Numbered from the stretch's first letter, positions 9,354 to 17,913 are shown. The stretch is 64,000 nt of DNA from Rhodopseudomonas telluris (GCF_042432815.1 NZ_JBHLWM010000001.1:310001-374000), one strand, 5' to 3'. A program made the numbers and translations. Notes: generated from the letters alone by a model not told the origin.

Positions 9354-9851
9354 TCAGCCCGCCGAGACCTTGGGTTTGACGGCCGGCCCGTCGTCGTGGC
9401 CATGGCTGGCCTGGATCAGGTCGAGGTGCCGTTCGATCTTGCCGAGCGCGTCGGCGAGGCTGTCGCGCTCGCGCGCCGACAGGCACGACAGGATCTCCTG
9501 TTCCCTGCGTTTCAGCCGCGGCACCAGCTCGTGATACAGCGCGCGCCCCTCGGGCGTGAGGCGCAGGCGCAGCTCGCGGCGATCATCCTCGTTCTCGACG
9601 CGTTCGATCAATTCGCGCTCCAGCAGTGCATTCACCGCCCGGCTGATGGTCGATTTGTGCGTGCGGGTGCACTGCGCAATGAACTGCGCCGTGCAGGCGT
9701 CGTCGCGAAAGCCGAGCGTCGCGAGAATGCGCCAGCCCGGAATATCGAGGCCGTAACGCTGCTGATACTCCTCCGCCAGCGCCGTGCTGACTTCGGCGGC
9801 CAGCCGGTTGAGCCGAAACGGCAGGAAGGAGAACAGATCGAGCTTCACCAA
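9354..9851 (-). CDS. MarR family transcriptional regulator, likely regulator of the adjacent homogentisate cluster
   Basis: The 165-residue protein has the MarR winged-helix layout: an N-terminal dimerisation helix, a helix-turn-helix in CTRTHKSTISRAVNALLE, a wing ENEDDRRELRLRLTPEG, and C-terminal helices. It is divergent from the MhaA-like hydroxylase gene, with 130 bases between them that contain a 20-bp imperfect dyad (9898-9917). MarR-type repressors of homogentisate genes (HmgR-like) are common in alphaproteobacteria, so repression relieved by an aromatic acid is the natural guess. Confidence 0.85.
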   Translation of the reverse strand: MVKLDLFSFLPFRLNRLAAEVSTALAEEYQQRYGLDIPGWRILATLGFRDDACTAQFIAQCTRTHKSTISRAVNALLERELIERVENEDDRRELRLRLTPEGRALYHELVPRLKRREQEILSCLSARERDSLADALGKIERHLDLIQASHGHDDGPAVKPKVSAG

Positions 9852-9897
9852 AATTTTCTCCCGGACCGGGTTGCGCCTCGGCTCGGCACCGGCTTAG

Positions 9898-9917
9898 ATG
9901 GTTGCAAATGAAACTAT
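9898..9917. promoter_or_regulatory. Candidate MarR operator
   Basis: ATGGTTGCAAATGAAACTAT is an imperfect palindrome (7 of 10 pairs) in the divergent region between the MarR gene and the hydroxylase gene. On the other strand it has the layout AGTTT-N6-CAACC, which matches the AGTTG-N6-CAACT dyad at 15196-15211 upstream of fahA in both arm length and spacing. Confidence 0.5.
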
Positions 9918-9981
9918 CATGCAGGAGGACGCCTTGACCAGCGATTTGCCGCGACCGCAGCGTCCGCGAGGCTGAACGCCG

Positions 9982-11598
9982 ATGGCGGAGCGCAAGTCCT
10001 TCCAGTTCGGCTATCGCCGCCACCCGGATCAGGACCGCCGGGACCCGGCGCGCCATCCGGTGGTGATCGTCGGCGCCGGGCCGGTCGGCCTGTCGCTGGC
10101 GATCGATCTGGCGCAGCGCGGCCAAAGCGTCGTGCTGCTCGACGACGCCGACCGCATCGGCGAGGGCTCGCGCGCCATCTGCTTCTCCAAGCGCTCGCTG
10201 GAAGTCTGGGACCGGCTCGGCGTCGGCGCGCGCATGGTCGAGAAGGGCGTCGTCTGGCAGGTCGGCAAGGTGTTTCGCCGTGGCGAGATGGTGTATCGCT
10301 TCGATCTCTTGCCCGAGACTGGCCACAAGATGCCGGCCTTCATCAACCTGCAGCAATACTACGCGGAAGCCTTCCTGGTCGACCGCGTGCAGGAGCTGCC
10401 GCAGATCGACCTGCGCTGGCGCAACAAGGTGACGGCGCTCGCTCAGCACAATGATCACGCGGTGCTGACGATCGAGACGCCGGATGGGCCGTATCGGCTC
10501 GCCGCCGACTACGTCGTCGCCTGCGACGGCGCGCGCTCGGCGCTGCGTGGTCTGGTTGGCGCGGAGTTCGCCGGCGAAGTGTTCGAGGATCAGTTCCTGA
10601 TCGCCGACGTCAAGATGACGGCGGAGTTTCCGACCGAGCGCTGGTTCTGGTTCGATCCGCCGTTCCATTCCGGCCAGTCGGCGCTGCTGCATCGCCAGCC
10701 CGACGATGTCTGGCGCATCGATCTGCAGATCGGCGCCGACGCCGATGCGGCGGTCGAACGATTGCCGGAGAACGTCCGGCCGCGGATCGAGCGGATGCTC
10801 GGCCATGGCGATTTCTCATTCGAGTGGATCTCGGTCTACAAATTCCAGTGCCGCCGGATGCAGCGCTTCCTGCACGAGCGCGTGATTTTCGCCGGCGATA
10901 GTGCCCATCAAGTGTCGCCATTCGGCGCGCGGGGCGCGAATTCCGGCCTTGAGGACAGTGAGAACCTTGCCTGGAAGCTGGCGCTGGTGCTGCGCGGCGA
11001 TGCGCCCGCGAGCCTGCTGGACAGTTACGAGGTGGAACGCAGCCAGGCCGCCGACGACAACATCCGTCACTCGACGCGCTCGACAGATTTCATCGCGCCG
11101 CATTCCAAGCAGGAGCGACGGCTGCGCGACGCGGTGCTGGCGCTTGCTCAGGACGTCGATTTCGCCAAGCGCATGGTCAATGCCGGAAGGCTGTCGACGC
11201 CCTCGGTGTACGACAGCCCGCTGTCGACACCCGATGTTGATACTTGGGCCGCTGGTCCGCGCCCGGGCGCCGCGCTGATCGATGCGCCGCTGTGCTCTGC
11301 CGAAGGCGCGGCGCTGTTTCTCACAGATGCATTCACGCAGGCGGGCCGCAACTTCGTGCTGCTCGAAAGTGCCAACGGCGCACGCGCGCCGCTGCCTGCC
11401 GGCGTCGCCAGTCTCCGGATCGGCGCCGACGCGCCGCTGCGCGATGAGCAAGGCGCGTTCGCGCAGCGCTACGACGCCGTGCCCGGCTCGGCCTATCTGC
11501 TCCGCCCCGATGGCTATGTCGCCGCTCGCTTCCGGCATCCCACCGCCGCAGCGATCGAAGCCGCGCTGGCGCGGGCGAGCGGGAGGGCCGCGTTGTGA
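9982..11598 (+). CDS. FAD-dependent aromatic hydroxylase, MhaA-like (probable 3-hydroxyphenylacetate 6-hydroxylase flavoprotein)
   Basis: The 538-residue protein is a class A flavoprotein monooxygenase: the FAD-binding GxGxxG motif in VIVGAGPVGLSLAIDLAQRG (about 23-42), a DG motif in VVACDGARSALR, and the GD motif in FAGDSAHQVSPFGARGANSG. A GAGG lies 11 bases before the ATG at 9982, and an in-frame stop at 9973 excludes a longer start. It heads a plus-strand run leading to homogentisate dioxygenase and overlaps a 73-residue partner gene. In Pseudomonas putida U, 3-hydroxyphenylacetate hydroxylase consists of a flavoprotein (MhaA) plus a tiny coupling protein (MhaB) and yields homogentisate, which fits this gene order. 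The substrate is inferred, not proven. Confidence 0.85.
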   Translation: MAERKSFQFGYRRHPDQDRRDPARHPVVIVGAGPVGLSLAIDLAQRGQSVVLLDDADRIGEGSRAICFSKRSLEVWDRLGVGARMVEKGVVWQVGKVFRRGEMVYRFDLLPETGHKMPAFINLQQYYAEAFLVDRVQELPQIDLRWRNKVTALAQHNDHAVLTIETPDGPYRLAADYVVACDGARSALRGLVGAEFAGEVFEDQFLIADVKMTAEFPTERWFWFDPPFHSGQSALLHRQPDDVWRIDLQIGADADAAVERLPENVRPRIERMLGHGDFSFEWISVYKFQCRRMQRFLHERVIFAGDSAHQVSPFGARGANSGLEDSENLAWKLALVLRGDAPASLLDSYEVERSQAADDNIRHSTRSTDFIAPHSKQERRLRDAVLALAQDVDFAKRMVNAGRLSTPSVYDSPLSTPDVDTWAAGPRPGAALIDAPLCSAEGAALFLTDAFTQAGRNFVLLESANGARAPLPAGVASLRIGADAPLRDEQGAFAQRYDAVPGSAYLLRPDGYVAARFRHPTAAAIEAALARASGRAAL

Positions 11599-11816
11599 GC
11601 GCCGCGCTGTCGACAACCAGCAACTTCCCCGATCCGGACGCCGCCTACCGGCTGATCGTCGAGGCGCATCGCGGCATCAGCGACGAGCAGAGCGCCGCGC
11701 TCGACGCCGCCCTGGTGCTGATCCTCGCCAACCACATCGGCGACCTCGCCGTTCTGCGCGACGCGGTCACGCTGGCGAAGCGGCGGGTGGTGGATGAGCA
11801 GCAGGCGGCGTCGTGA
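11595..11816 (+). CDS. DUF2783 small protein, probable MhaB-like coupling protein
   Basis: A GTG start overlaps the TGA of the hydroxylase gene (GTGA), which indicates translational coupling. The 73-residue acidic, mostly helical product (ISDEQSAALDAALVLILANHIGD) matches the small DUF2783 type. The size is close to the small coupling protein MhaB of the two-component 3-hydroxyphenylacetate hydroxylase, which keeps hydroxylation coupled to NADH use. The assignment rests on size, position and coupling. Confidence 0.75.
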   Translation: MSAALSTTSNFPDPDAAYRLIVEAHRGISDEQSAALDAALVLILANHIGDLAVLRDAVTLAKRRVVDEQQAAS

Positions 11817-11860
11817 GGGGATGAAGTGAGGCGAAGTTTGCCGAGGGCAAAGCCTCCAAG

Positions 11861-11967
11861 TTCGTCATTCCGGGGCGCGCGCAGCGCGAGCCCGGAATCC
11901 ATAACCACCGCCGGGAGTATGGATTCCGGGCCTGCGCCCCAACAGGGGCGCATCCCGGAATGACGAA
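11861..11967. repeat. Dispersed intergenic inverted-repeat element, copy 2
   Basis: It has the same ends as the element at 1783-1932: TTCGTCATTCCGGGGCGC at one side and GGAATGACGAA at the other, with inner GGAATCCAT/ATGGATTCC arms. The centre is shorter than in copy 1. It sits between the small partner gene and the MBL-fold gene and may attenuate or process the transcript. Confidence 0.8.
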
Positions 11968-12019
11968 CCCAAAGACTGGTACGTAAATCAAACTAATCGA
12001 CCAACACTAAGGACCACAC

Positions 12020-12973
12020 ATGGCCAAGGGTTTCGCCTCCACCACCGACCTCGCCGAGAAGAAGGTGACGTTCTCCGAGATCGGTCCTGATCTCTACGCC
12101 TTCACCGCGGAAGGCGATCCGAATTCGGCGGTGATCGTCGGCGAGGACGGCTGCCTGGTGTTCGACGCGCAGGCGACGCCGGCGATGGCGGGCAAGGTGA
12201 TCGAGCGGGTTCGCAGCGTCACCGACAAGCCGATCAAATACGTCGTGCTGTCGCACTATCACGCGGTGCGCGTGCTCGGCGCATCGGCCTACGGCGCCGA
12301 GGGTATCGTCGCCTCGCAGGAGACCTATCGGCTGATCGAGGAACGCGGCCAGCAGGATTGGGATTCCGAATACGGCCGCTTCCCGCGGCTGTTCCAGGAT
12401 GCCGAGAGCATTCCGGGGCTGACCTGGCCCACGCTGGCGTTCGACGGTGAGATGTCGATCTATCTTGGCAAGCGCGAGGTGCGGCTGATGCAGCTCGGCG
12501 CCGGCCACACCTCGGGGGACATCGTCGCCTGGGTGCCCGACGCCGAAGTGATGTTCACCGGCGATCTCGTCGAGTATCACTCGGCCTGCTACTGCGGCGA
12601 CGCATATTTGCGCGAATGGCCGACGACGCTGAACGAGATTCGCGACTTTAACGCGAAGGCGATCGCGCCCGGTCGCGGCGACGCGCTGAAGGGGCTCGAG
12701 ACGACGCGCGAGGCGATCGCGATGACCCGCGATTTCGTCGGCACGTTGTATGGCGCCGCCGAAATCTCGGTCGCCAGGGGCCACAGCCTGAAGGAGACCT
12801 GGGACGCGACGCGTGAAAAGATGGATCCGAAGTTCTCCAGCTTCGCCATCTACGAGCACTGCCTGCCGTTCAACGTGGCGCGCGCCTTCGACGAAGCGTC
12901 CGGCATCGACGATCCGGTGATCTGGACCGCCGAGCGCGACCGCGAGATGTGGGCTGCCCTGCAGGGCGGCTGA
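12020..12973 (+). CDS. MBL-fold metallo-hydrolase-like protein of the homogentisate cluster, altered metal motif
   Basis: The 317-residue protein has the metallo-beta-lactamase fold signals VIVGEDGCLVFDA, the motif LSHYHAVRVLG (H79, H81), AGHTSGD (H163) and FTGDLV (D182). The canonical HxHxDH motif is HxHAVR here, so the Asp and His that normally make the second metal site (positions 83 and 84) are Val and Arg. It is therefore probably mononuclear or non-hydrolytic. Its place directly upstream of hmgA on the same strand suggests a role in aromatic acid breakdown, but the reaction is unknown. Confidence 0.83.
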   Translation: MAKGFASTTDLAEKKVTFSEIGPDLYAFTAEGDPNSAVIVGEDGCLVFDAQATPAMAGKVIERVRSVTDKPIKYVVLSHYHAVRVLGASAYGAEGIVASQETYRLIEERGQQDWDSEYGRFPRLFQDAESIPGLTWPTLAFDGEMSIYLGKREVRLMQLGAGHTSGDIVAWVPDAEVMFTGDLVEYHSACYCGDAYLREWPTTLNEIRDFNAKAIAPGRGDALKGLETTREAIAMTRDFVGTLYGAAEISVARGHSLKETWDATREKMDPKFSSFAIYEHCLPFNVARAFDEASGIDDPVIWTAERDREMWAALQGG

Positions 12974-12985
12974 TAACGCTCATCG

Positions 12986-13001
12986 TCCCGGCGCGCCGGG
13001 A
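12986..13001. terminator. Perfect 16-bp GC palindrome between the MBL gene and hmgA
   Basis: TCCCGGCGCGCCGGGA is self-complementary and lies 13 bases after the MBL stop and about 26 bases before hmgA. There is no following T-run, so a DNA-binding dyad or a weak processing hairpin is as likely as a terminator. Confidence 0.3.
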
Positions 13002-13027
13002 TCATCCCAGACCGATCGGAGGATGAC

Positions 13028-14374
13028 ATGAACATCAATGCCGCACCGCAGATCCTCGGCCATGGCTCGCAGGGCGTCACGCCCGGCTATATGTCGGGCT
13101 TCGGCAATTCGTTCGAGACCGAGGCGCTGCCCGGCGCGCTGCCGATCGGCCGCAACTCGCCGCAGCGCGCGGCGTACGGTCTCTACGCCGAGCAATTGTC
13201 CGGCTCGCCGTTCACGGCACCGCGTGGTGCCAACGAGCGCTCGTGGCTGTATCGCATCCGGCCCTCGGTGAAGCACTCCGGCCGCTTTGCCAAGGCCGAC
13301 GGCGGACTGTGGCGCTCCGCGCCGTGCTTCGAATACGACATGCCGATCGCCCAGCTGCGCTGGGACGCGCCGCCGATGCCGCAGGAGGAACTGACCTTCC
13401 TGCAGGGCGTGCGGACCATGACCACCGCCGGCGACGTCAACACCCAGGCCGGCATGGCGACGCATATGTATCTGATCACCAAGTCGATGGTCGATCAGCA
13501 CTTCTACGATGCCGACGGCGAGCTGATGTTCGTGCCGCAGCAGGGCAGCCTGCGGCTGGTCACTGAATTCGGCATCATCACCATCGAGCCCGCCGAGATC
13601 GCCGTGATCCCGCGCGGCGTCAAGTTCCGGGTCGAACTGGTCGATGGCCCGGCGCGCGGCTATCTGTGTGAGAACTACGGCGGCGCCTTCACGCTGCCGG
13701 AGCGCGGCCCGATCGGTGCGAATTGCCTGGCCAATTCCCGCGACTTCCTGACCCCGGTTGCCGCCTATGAGGACAAGGACACGCCGACCGAGCTCTACGT
13801 CAAATGGGGCGGCTCGATGTATAGCACGAAGCTGCCGCATTCGCCGATCGACGTCGTCGCCTGGCATGGCAACTACGCGCCGTACAAATACGATCTGCGG
13901 ACCTACTCGCCGGTCGGTGCGATCGGCTTCGATCATCCCGATCCGTCGATCTTCACGGTGCTGACTTCGCCCTCGGAAACGCCCGGCACGGCCAACATCG
14001 ACTTCGTGATCTTCCCGGAGCGCTGGATGGTGGCGGAAAATACATTCCGGCCGCCGTGGTATCACCTGAATATCATGTCGGAGTTCATGGGGCTGATCTA
14101 CGGCGTGTACGACGCCAAGCCGCAAGGCTTCGTGCCGGGCGGCGCGTCGCTGCACAACATGATGCTGCCGCACGGCCCGGACCGCGAGGCGTTCGATCAC
14201 GCGACGAACAGCGAGCTCAAGCCGGTGAAGCTGACCGGCACGCTGGCGTTCATGTTCGAGACCCGCTATCCGCAGCGCGTCACCGAATATGCCGCGACCG
14301 CCGGCACGCTGCAGGACGACTACGCCGATTGCTGGCGCGGTCTCGAAAAGCGCTTCGATCCGACCCGGCCATGA
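13028..14374 (+). CDS. hmgA: Homogentisate 1,2-dioxygenase
   Basis: The 448-residue product is full length for HmgA, the Fe(II) ring-cleavage enzyme that turns homogentisate into maleylacetoacetate in tyrosine, phenylalanine and phenylacetate-type breakdown. Family-specific segments are plain: YMSGFGNSFETEALPGALP near the N-terminus, the PQQGSLRLVTEFG core, and the iron-site region RPPWYHLNIMSEFMGLIYG followed by GGASLHNMMLPHGPD. A GGAGG lies six bases before the ATG. The TGA overlaps the maiA ATG (ATGA), which shows an operon. Confidence 0.97.
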   Translation: MNINAAPQILGHGSQGVTPGYMSGFGNSFETEALPGALPIGRNSPQRAAYGLYAEQLSGSPFTAPRGANERSWLYRIRPSVKHSGRFAKADGGLWRSAPCFEYDMPIAQLRWDAPPMPQEELTFLQGVRTMTTAGDVNTQAGMATHMYLITKSMVDQHFYDADGELMFVPQQGSLRLVTEFGIITIEPAEIAVIPRGVKFRVELVDGPARGYLCENYGGAFTLPERGPIGANCLANSRDFLTPVAAYEDKDTPTELYVKWGGSMYSTKLPHSPIDVVAWHGNYAPYKYDLRTYSPVGAIGFDHPDPSIFTVLTSPSETPGTANIDFVIFPERWMVAENTFRPPWYHLNIMSEFMGLIYGVYDAKPQGFVPGGASLHNMMLPHGPDREAFDHATNSELKPVKLTGTLAFMFETRYPQRVTEYAATAGTLQDDYADCWRGLEKRFDPTRP

Positions 14375-15036
14375 CCCGCATCGCCCCGCAGGACGAGCAC
14401 GACGGCGCCGTGCTGTACGGTTACTTCCGCTCGTCCGCCGCCTATCGGGTGCGGATCGCGCTCAATCTGAAGGGCATCGTCGTCGCCGAGCGCTACGTGC
14501 ACCTGCGCAACGGCGAGCAGAATCTCGAGGCCTATCGCTGGATCAATCCGGCTGGGCTGGTGCCGTATTGGCGCGAAGGCGACTTCAACCTCGCGCAGTC
14601 GCTGGCGATCATCGAGTATCTCGACGAAACCCATCCCGAGCCGCCGCTGCTGCCGAAGGACCCGCAGGCCCGCGCGATCGTGCGCGAGATCGCCTATGCG
14701 GTCGCCTGCGACATCCATCCGGTCGGCAACCTGCGCATCCTGAAGCGCTTGACCGAGCTGGGTGTCGACGACATCGAGCGCGCGCGCTGGTCGAAGGAGT
14801 GGATCGAGCAGGGATTTGCGGCGATCGAGGCACGGCTGGCGCAGACGCCGGGCCCGTTCGCCTATGGCGATGCCCCGACGCTCGCCGATCTCTGCCTTGT
14901 GCCGCAGATCTTCAACGCCCGCCGCTTCGACGCCGACCTCGCCCCGTTCGAACGCATTCGCCAGATCGAGGCGGAAGCGATGAAGGTCGAAGCGTTCATT
15001 GCAGCGGAGCCGGGGCGGCAGCCGGATGCGGAGTAA
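14371..15036 (+). CDS. maiA: Maleylacetoacetate isomerase
   Basis: Starting at the ATG that overlaps the hmgA stop, the 221-residue product is a zeta-class glutathione S-transferase. The glutathione-site motif SSAAYRVRIALN lies near residue 21, followed by the thioredoxin-like NPAGLVPYW and QSLAIIEYLDE, and a C-terminal helical domain with YGDAPTLADLCLVPQ. It isomerises maleylacetoacetate to fumarylacetoacetate. The frame remains open upstream inside hmgA, but the 4-base overlap and the family N-terminus fix the start. Confidence 0.95.
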   Translation: MTRIAPQDEHDGAVLYGYFRSSAAYRVRIALNLKGIVVAERYVHLRNGEQNLEAYRWINPAGLVPYWREGDFNLAQSLAIIEYLDETHPEPPLLPKDPQARAIVREIAYAVACDIHPVGNLRILKRLTELGVDDIERARWSKEWIEQGFAAIEARLAQTPGPFAYGDAPTLADLCLVPQIFNARRFDADLAPFERIRQIEAEAMKVEAFIAAEPGRQPDAE

Positions 15037-15097
15037 CTTGTTTCGTGATTGCGAGCGAAGCGAAGCAATCCAGGTTTCTTTGGCGCGAACTAACAAC

Positions 15098-15183
15098 GTC
15101 ATGCCCGGGCTCGTCCCGGGCATCCACGCAAGCAGCGCAACCGCAACAAACACGTGGATGGCCGGGACGAGCCCGGCCATGAC
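15098..15183. repeat. Inverted-repeat element between maiA and fahA
   Basis: The arms read GTCATGCCCGGGCTCGTCCC at 15098 and, inverted, GGGACGAGCCCGGCCATGAC ending at 15183, joined by CATCCACG and CGTGGATG arms. A GATTGCGAGCGAAGCGAAGCA fragment of a second repeat type precedes it (15047-15067). It separates fahA from hmgA-maiA and may form a strong RNA hairpin. Confidence 0.75.
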
Positions 15184-15195
15184 GGCGGGTTTATG

Positions 15196-15211
15196 AGTTG
15201 ATGTCGCAACT
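15196..15211. promoter_or_regulatory. Candidate second MarR operator, upstream of fahA
   Basis: AGTTG-N6-CAACT is a perfect 5-bp dyad 19 bases before the fahA ATG, with the same 5-6-5 layout as the site at 9898-9917. It suggests that fahA has its own promoter under the same regulator. Confidence 0.4.
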
Positions 15212-15229
15212 AACGACTTAGGATTCAGT

Positions 15230-16498
15230 ATGCACCCGAACGATCCGCGTCTGCGCTCCTTCATCGACGTGAAGGCTGATTGCGACTTTCCGATCCAGAA
15301 CCTGCCGTACGGCGTGTTCTCGACCGCAGCCAATCCTTCACCGCGAGTCGGTGTCGCGATCGGTGAGTTCGTGCTCGACCTTGCCGCCTTGCAGCGGGTG
15401 AAGCTGCTGCATCTGCCGGACGGCGTGTTCGCGCAGCCCTCGATCAACGCGTTCATGACACTTGGCCCAAAAACATGGACCAAAACTCGAGACTGGATCA
15501 GTGTGTTGTTGCAGCATGACACTCCCGAGTTGCGCGACAATGCCGAGCTACGCAGACAGGCGCTCATCCCGATGCGCGAGGTGAAGCTGCATCTGCCGCT
15601 CCGCGTCGAAGGCTTCACCGATTTCTATTCGTCCAAGGAACACGCTACCAATGTCGGCACGATGTTCCGCGACAAGTCGAACCCGCTGCTGCCGAACTGG
15701 CTGCACATTCCGATCGGCTACAACGGTCGCGCCTCGACTGTCGTCGTCAGTGGAACGAAGATCCATCGCCCGCGCGGCCAGCTCAAGCCGCCGTCCGCCG
15801 AATTGCCGAGCTTCGGGCCGTGCAAGCGGCTGGATTTCGAACTGGAAATCGGTGTCGTCGTCGGGCAGTCGTCGCCGATGGGATCGATGCTGACCGAGCA
15901 GCAGGCCGAACAGATGATCTTCGGCTTCACGCTGCTCAACGACTGGAGCGCGCGCGACATCCAGCAATGGGAGTACGTGCCGCTCGGGCCATTCCAGGCC
16001 AAGGCGTTCGCGACGTCGATCAGCCCGTGGATCGTCACCCGCGAGGCGCTGGAGCCGTTTCGCATGCATGGCCCGGCGCAGGATCCGACGCCGCTGCCGT
16101 ATTTGCAGCAGCAGGGCGCCAACAATTACGATATGGCGCTGGAAGTCGCGCTGCGGACGCCGGCGATGAACGCGCCGGCGCGGATCAGCGCCACCAATTT
16201 CAAATACATGTACTGGTCGTCGGTGCAGCAGCTCGTGCACCACGCCTCGAGCGGCTGCGCGATGAGCGTCGGCGATCTGCTCGGCTCCGGCACGGTGTCG
16301 GGGCCGACGAAGGATCAGCTCGGTAGCCTGCTCGAACTGAGCTGGAACGGTAGCGAGCCGGTGCAGCTGCCGGGCGGCGAGGCGCGCGGCTTCCTCGAAG
16401 ACGGCGACTCGCTGGTGATGCGCGGCTGGTGTCAGGCCGATGGCTACCGCGTCGGATTTGGCGAGGTCGAGGGGACTGTGCTGGCCGCCGGAGAGTAG
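15230..16498 (+). CDS. fahA: Fumarylacetoacetase
   Basis: The 422-residue protein is the last enzyme of the homogentisate path and cleaves fumarylacetoacetate to fumarate and acetoacetate. It has the long eukaryote-like FAH layout: an N-terminal SH3-like domain (PYGVFSTAANPSPRVGVAIG) and the catalytic domain with DFYSSKEHATNVGTMFR, LDFELEIGVVVG (metal-binding Glu residues) and FTLLNDWSARDIQQWEY. Length and motifs are normal. It follows hmgA and maiA on the same strand, separated by a repeat element. Confidence 0.96.
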   Translation: MHPNDPRLRSFIDVKADCDFPIQNLPYGVFSTAANPSPRVGVAIGEFVLDLAALQRVKLLHLPDGVFAQPSINAFMTLGPKTWTKTRDWISVLLQHDTPELRDNAELRRQALIPMREVKLHLPLRVEGFTDFYSSKEHATNVGTMFRDKSNPLLPNWLHIPIGYNGRASTVVVSGTKIHRPRGQLKPPSAELPSFGPCKRLDFELEIGVVVGQSSPMGSMLTEQQAEQMIFGFTLLNDWSARDIQQWEYVPLGPFQAKAFATSISPWIVTREALEPFRMHGPAQDPTPLPYLQQQGANNYDMALEVALRTPAMNAPARISATNFKYMYWSSVQQLVHHASSGCAMSVGDLLGSGTVSGPTKDQLGSLLELSWNGSEPVQLPGGEARGFLEDGDSLVMRGWCQADGYRVGFGEVEGTVLAAGE

Positions 16499-16503
16499 CT
16501 TCC

Positions 16504-16644
16504 GTGTCCCGGACAAGGCGCGCCGCGAAGCGGCGTGCCGCAGATCTGGGACCCCGGTTACTACTCGATCGCCGGAGCAACCGGGGCCCCGGATCTGCAG
16601 CGCACTCCGCCGCTGCGCGGCGCAGTGCACTTTGTCCGGGGCAC
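16504..16644. repeat. Dispersed intergenic inverted-repeat element, GTGTCCCGGACAA family
   Basis: The ends GTGTCCCGGACAA and TTTGTCCGGGGCAC are inverted copies. Between them are further paired blocks (CCGCAGATCTGGGACCCCGG with CCGGGGCCCCGGATCTGCAG; GCGCCGCGAAGCGGCG-type arms). It lies between convergent fahA and the CoA-transferase gene, where it could act as a two-way terminator. Confidence 0.75.
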
Positions 16645-16662
16645 GTACTCGGATGTTGTGAT

Positions 16663-17772
16663 TTACTTGCCGCCCCACTCTTTCGCCAGCGCGGCGAGGT
16701 CAGTCTTGATCGGTGCGCGCACTGTCGACGGCGTGCGCAGGAAGCGCGGGGCCGGCGCCGGTTGCGTATGGCCTTCGTGCTTGATGAAGACCTCGCGCGC
16801 AACCATGTGCGGATGCTTGGTGGCTTCCGACATCGTCAGCACCGGGGCGAAGCAGACGTCGGTGCCTTCCATCAGCTTGCACCATTCGTCGCGCGTCTTG
16901 CTCTTGAACACAGCGACCAGCTTCTGCTTCAACTCCGGCCAATTCTTCGGATCCATCTGGCCGTCGTACTGCGCGTCGGTCAGCCCGGCGAGTTCGCGGA
17001 GCAGAGCGTAGAACTGCGGCTCGATCGAGCCGATCGAAATGAAGGCGCCGTCCTTGCATTCGTAGGTGCCGTAGAAATGCGCGCCGCCGTCGAGCATGTT
17101 GCTCTCGCGGGCTTCCTTCCAGCGGCCGGCCGCGGTCATGTCGAAGAACATCGTGATCAGCGACGCGGCGCCGTCGCACATCGCGGCGTCGACCACCTGG
17201 CCCTTGCCCGAGCGCTTGGCTTCGAGCAGCGCGGCGAGAATGCCGACCACGAGGTACAACGAACCGCCGCCGAAATCGCCGACCAAATTGAGCGGCGGCA
17301 CCGGCTTGTCGGCCGGGCCGATCGCGGCGAGCGCGCCGGTGATCGAGATGTAGTTGATGTCGTGGCCGGCGGCCTGCGCCAGCGGGCCGGTCTGGCCCCA
17401 GCCGGTCATGCGGCCATATACCAGCTTCGGGTTACGGCCGAGCACGACGTCGGGGCCGAGGCCGAGCCGCTCCATCACGCCGGGGCGATAGCCTTCGATC
17501 AGCGCGTCGGCCTGATCGAGCAGCGTCATCACGCCGGCGACCGACTCCTTGTTCTTGAGATCGACCTCGACGACCTTGCGGCCGCGCGCGGCGGCGCCCT
17601 GCGGCTTCTGGCCGGCGCGCACCAGCGTGATCACCTCGGCGCCCATGTCGGCCAACAGCATCGCCCCGAACGGGCCCGGACCGATGCCGGCGAATTCGAC
17701 GATGCGGATGCCGGTGAGCGGGCCGCCGGCGGCGGTCTGCGAAGTTGCGGAGGGCGAGGCTGACTGTTGCAC
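16663..17772 (-). CDS. CaiB/BaiF family (family III) CoA-transferase, alpha-methylacyl-CoA racemase-like
   Basis: The GTG at 17772 is preceded by AAAGGA at suitable spacing, giving 369 residues; the longer open frame upstream adds an unrelated basic stretch. The protein shows LTGIRIVEFAGIGPGPFGAMLLADMGAEVI at the N-terminus, GLGPDVVLGRNPKLVYGRMTGWG, GHDINYI, and the catalytic Asp in VDAAMCDGAASL. The GHDINYI and GRMTGWGQ features are typical of alpha-methylacyl-CoA racemase within the family. It lies downstream of the cox-like operon but behind a terminator, so it is probably a separate unit. Confidence 0.9.
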   Translation of the reverse strand: MQQSASPSATSQTAAGGPLTGIRIVEFAGIGPGPFGAMLLADMGAEVITLVRAGQKPQGAAARGRKVVEVDLKNKESVAGVMTLLDQADALIEGYRPGVMERLGLGPDVVLGRNPKLVYGRMTGWGQTGPLAQAAGHDINYISITGALAAIGPADKPVPPLNLVGDFGGGSLYLVVGILAALLEAKRSGKGQVVDAAMCDGAASLITMFFDMTAAGRWKEARESNMLDGGAHFYGTYECKDGAFISIGSIEPQFYALLRELAGLTDAQYDGQMDPKNWPELKQKLVAVFKSKTRDEWCKLMEGTDVCFAPVLTMSEATKHPHMVAREVFIKHEGHTQPAPAPRFLRTPSTVRAPIKTDLAALAKEWGGK

Positions 17773-17913
17773 CTTGGGTGTCCTTTTGTTGTTGTCCGCA
17801 GCAGCGGAGCGTGATGGTCGCGGCGAAATCACCACGGTCGCCCGGTCCGGGGCAAGCGGCTTTTCAGCGCAGCGCTGCATGCAGCCATGATGCGGCAGTG
17901 CAACAGGCGCCAG

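Noticed and set aside
9919..9975. 18-codon leader peptide upstream of the hydroxylase gene
   Set aside because: It has no ribosome site before its ATG and no attenuation-like structure or codon run; probably chance.
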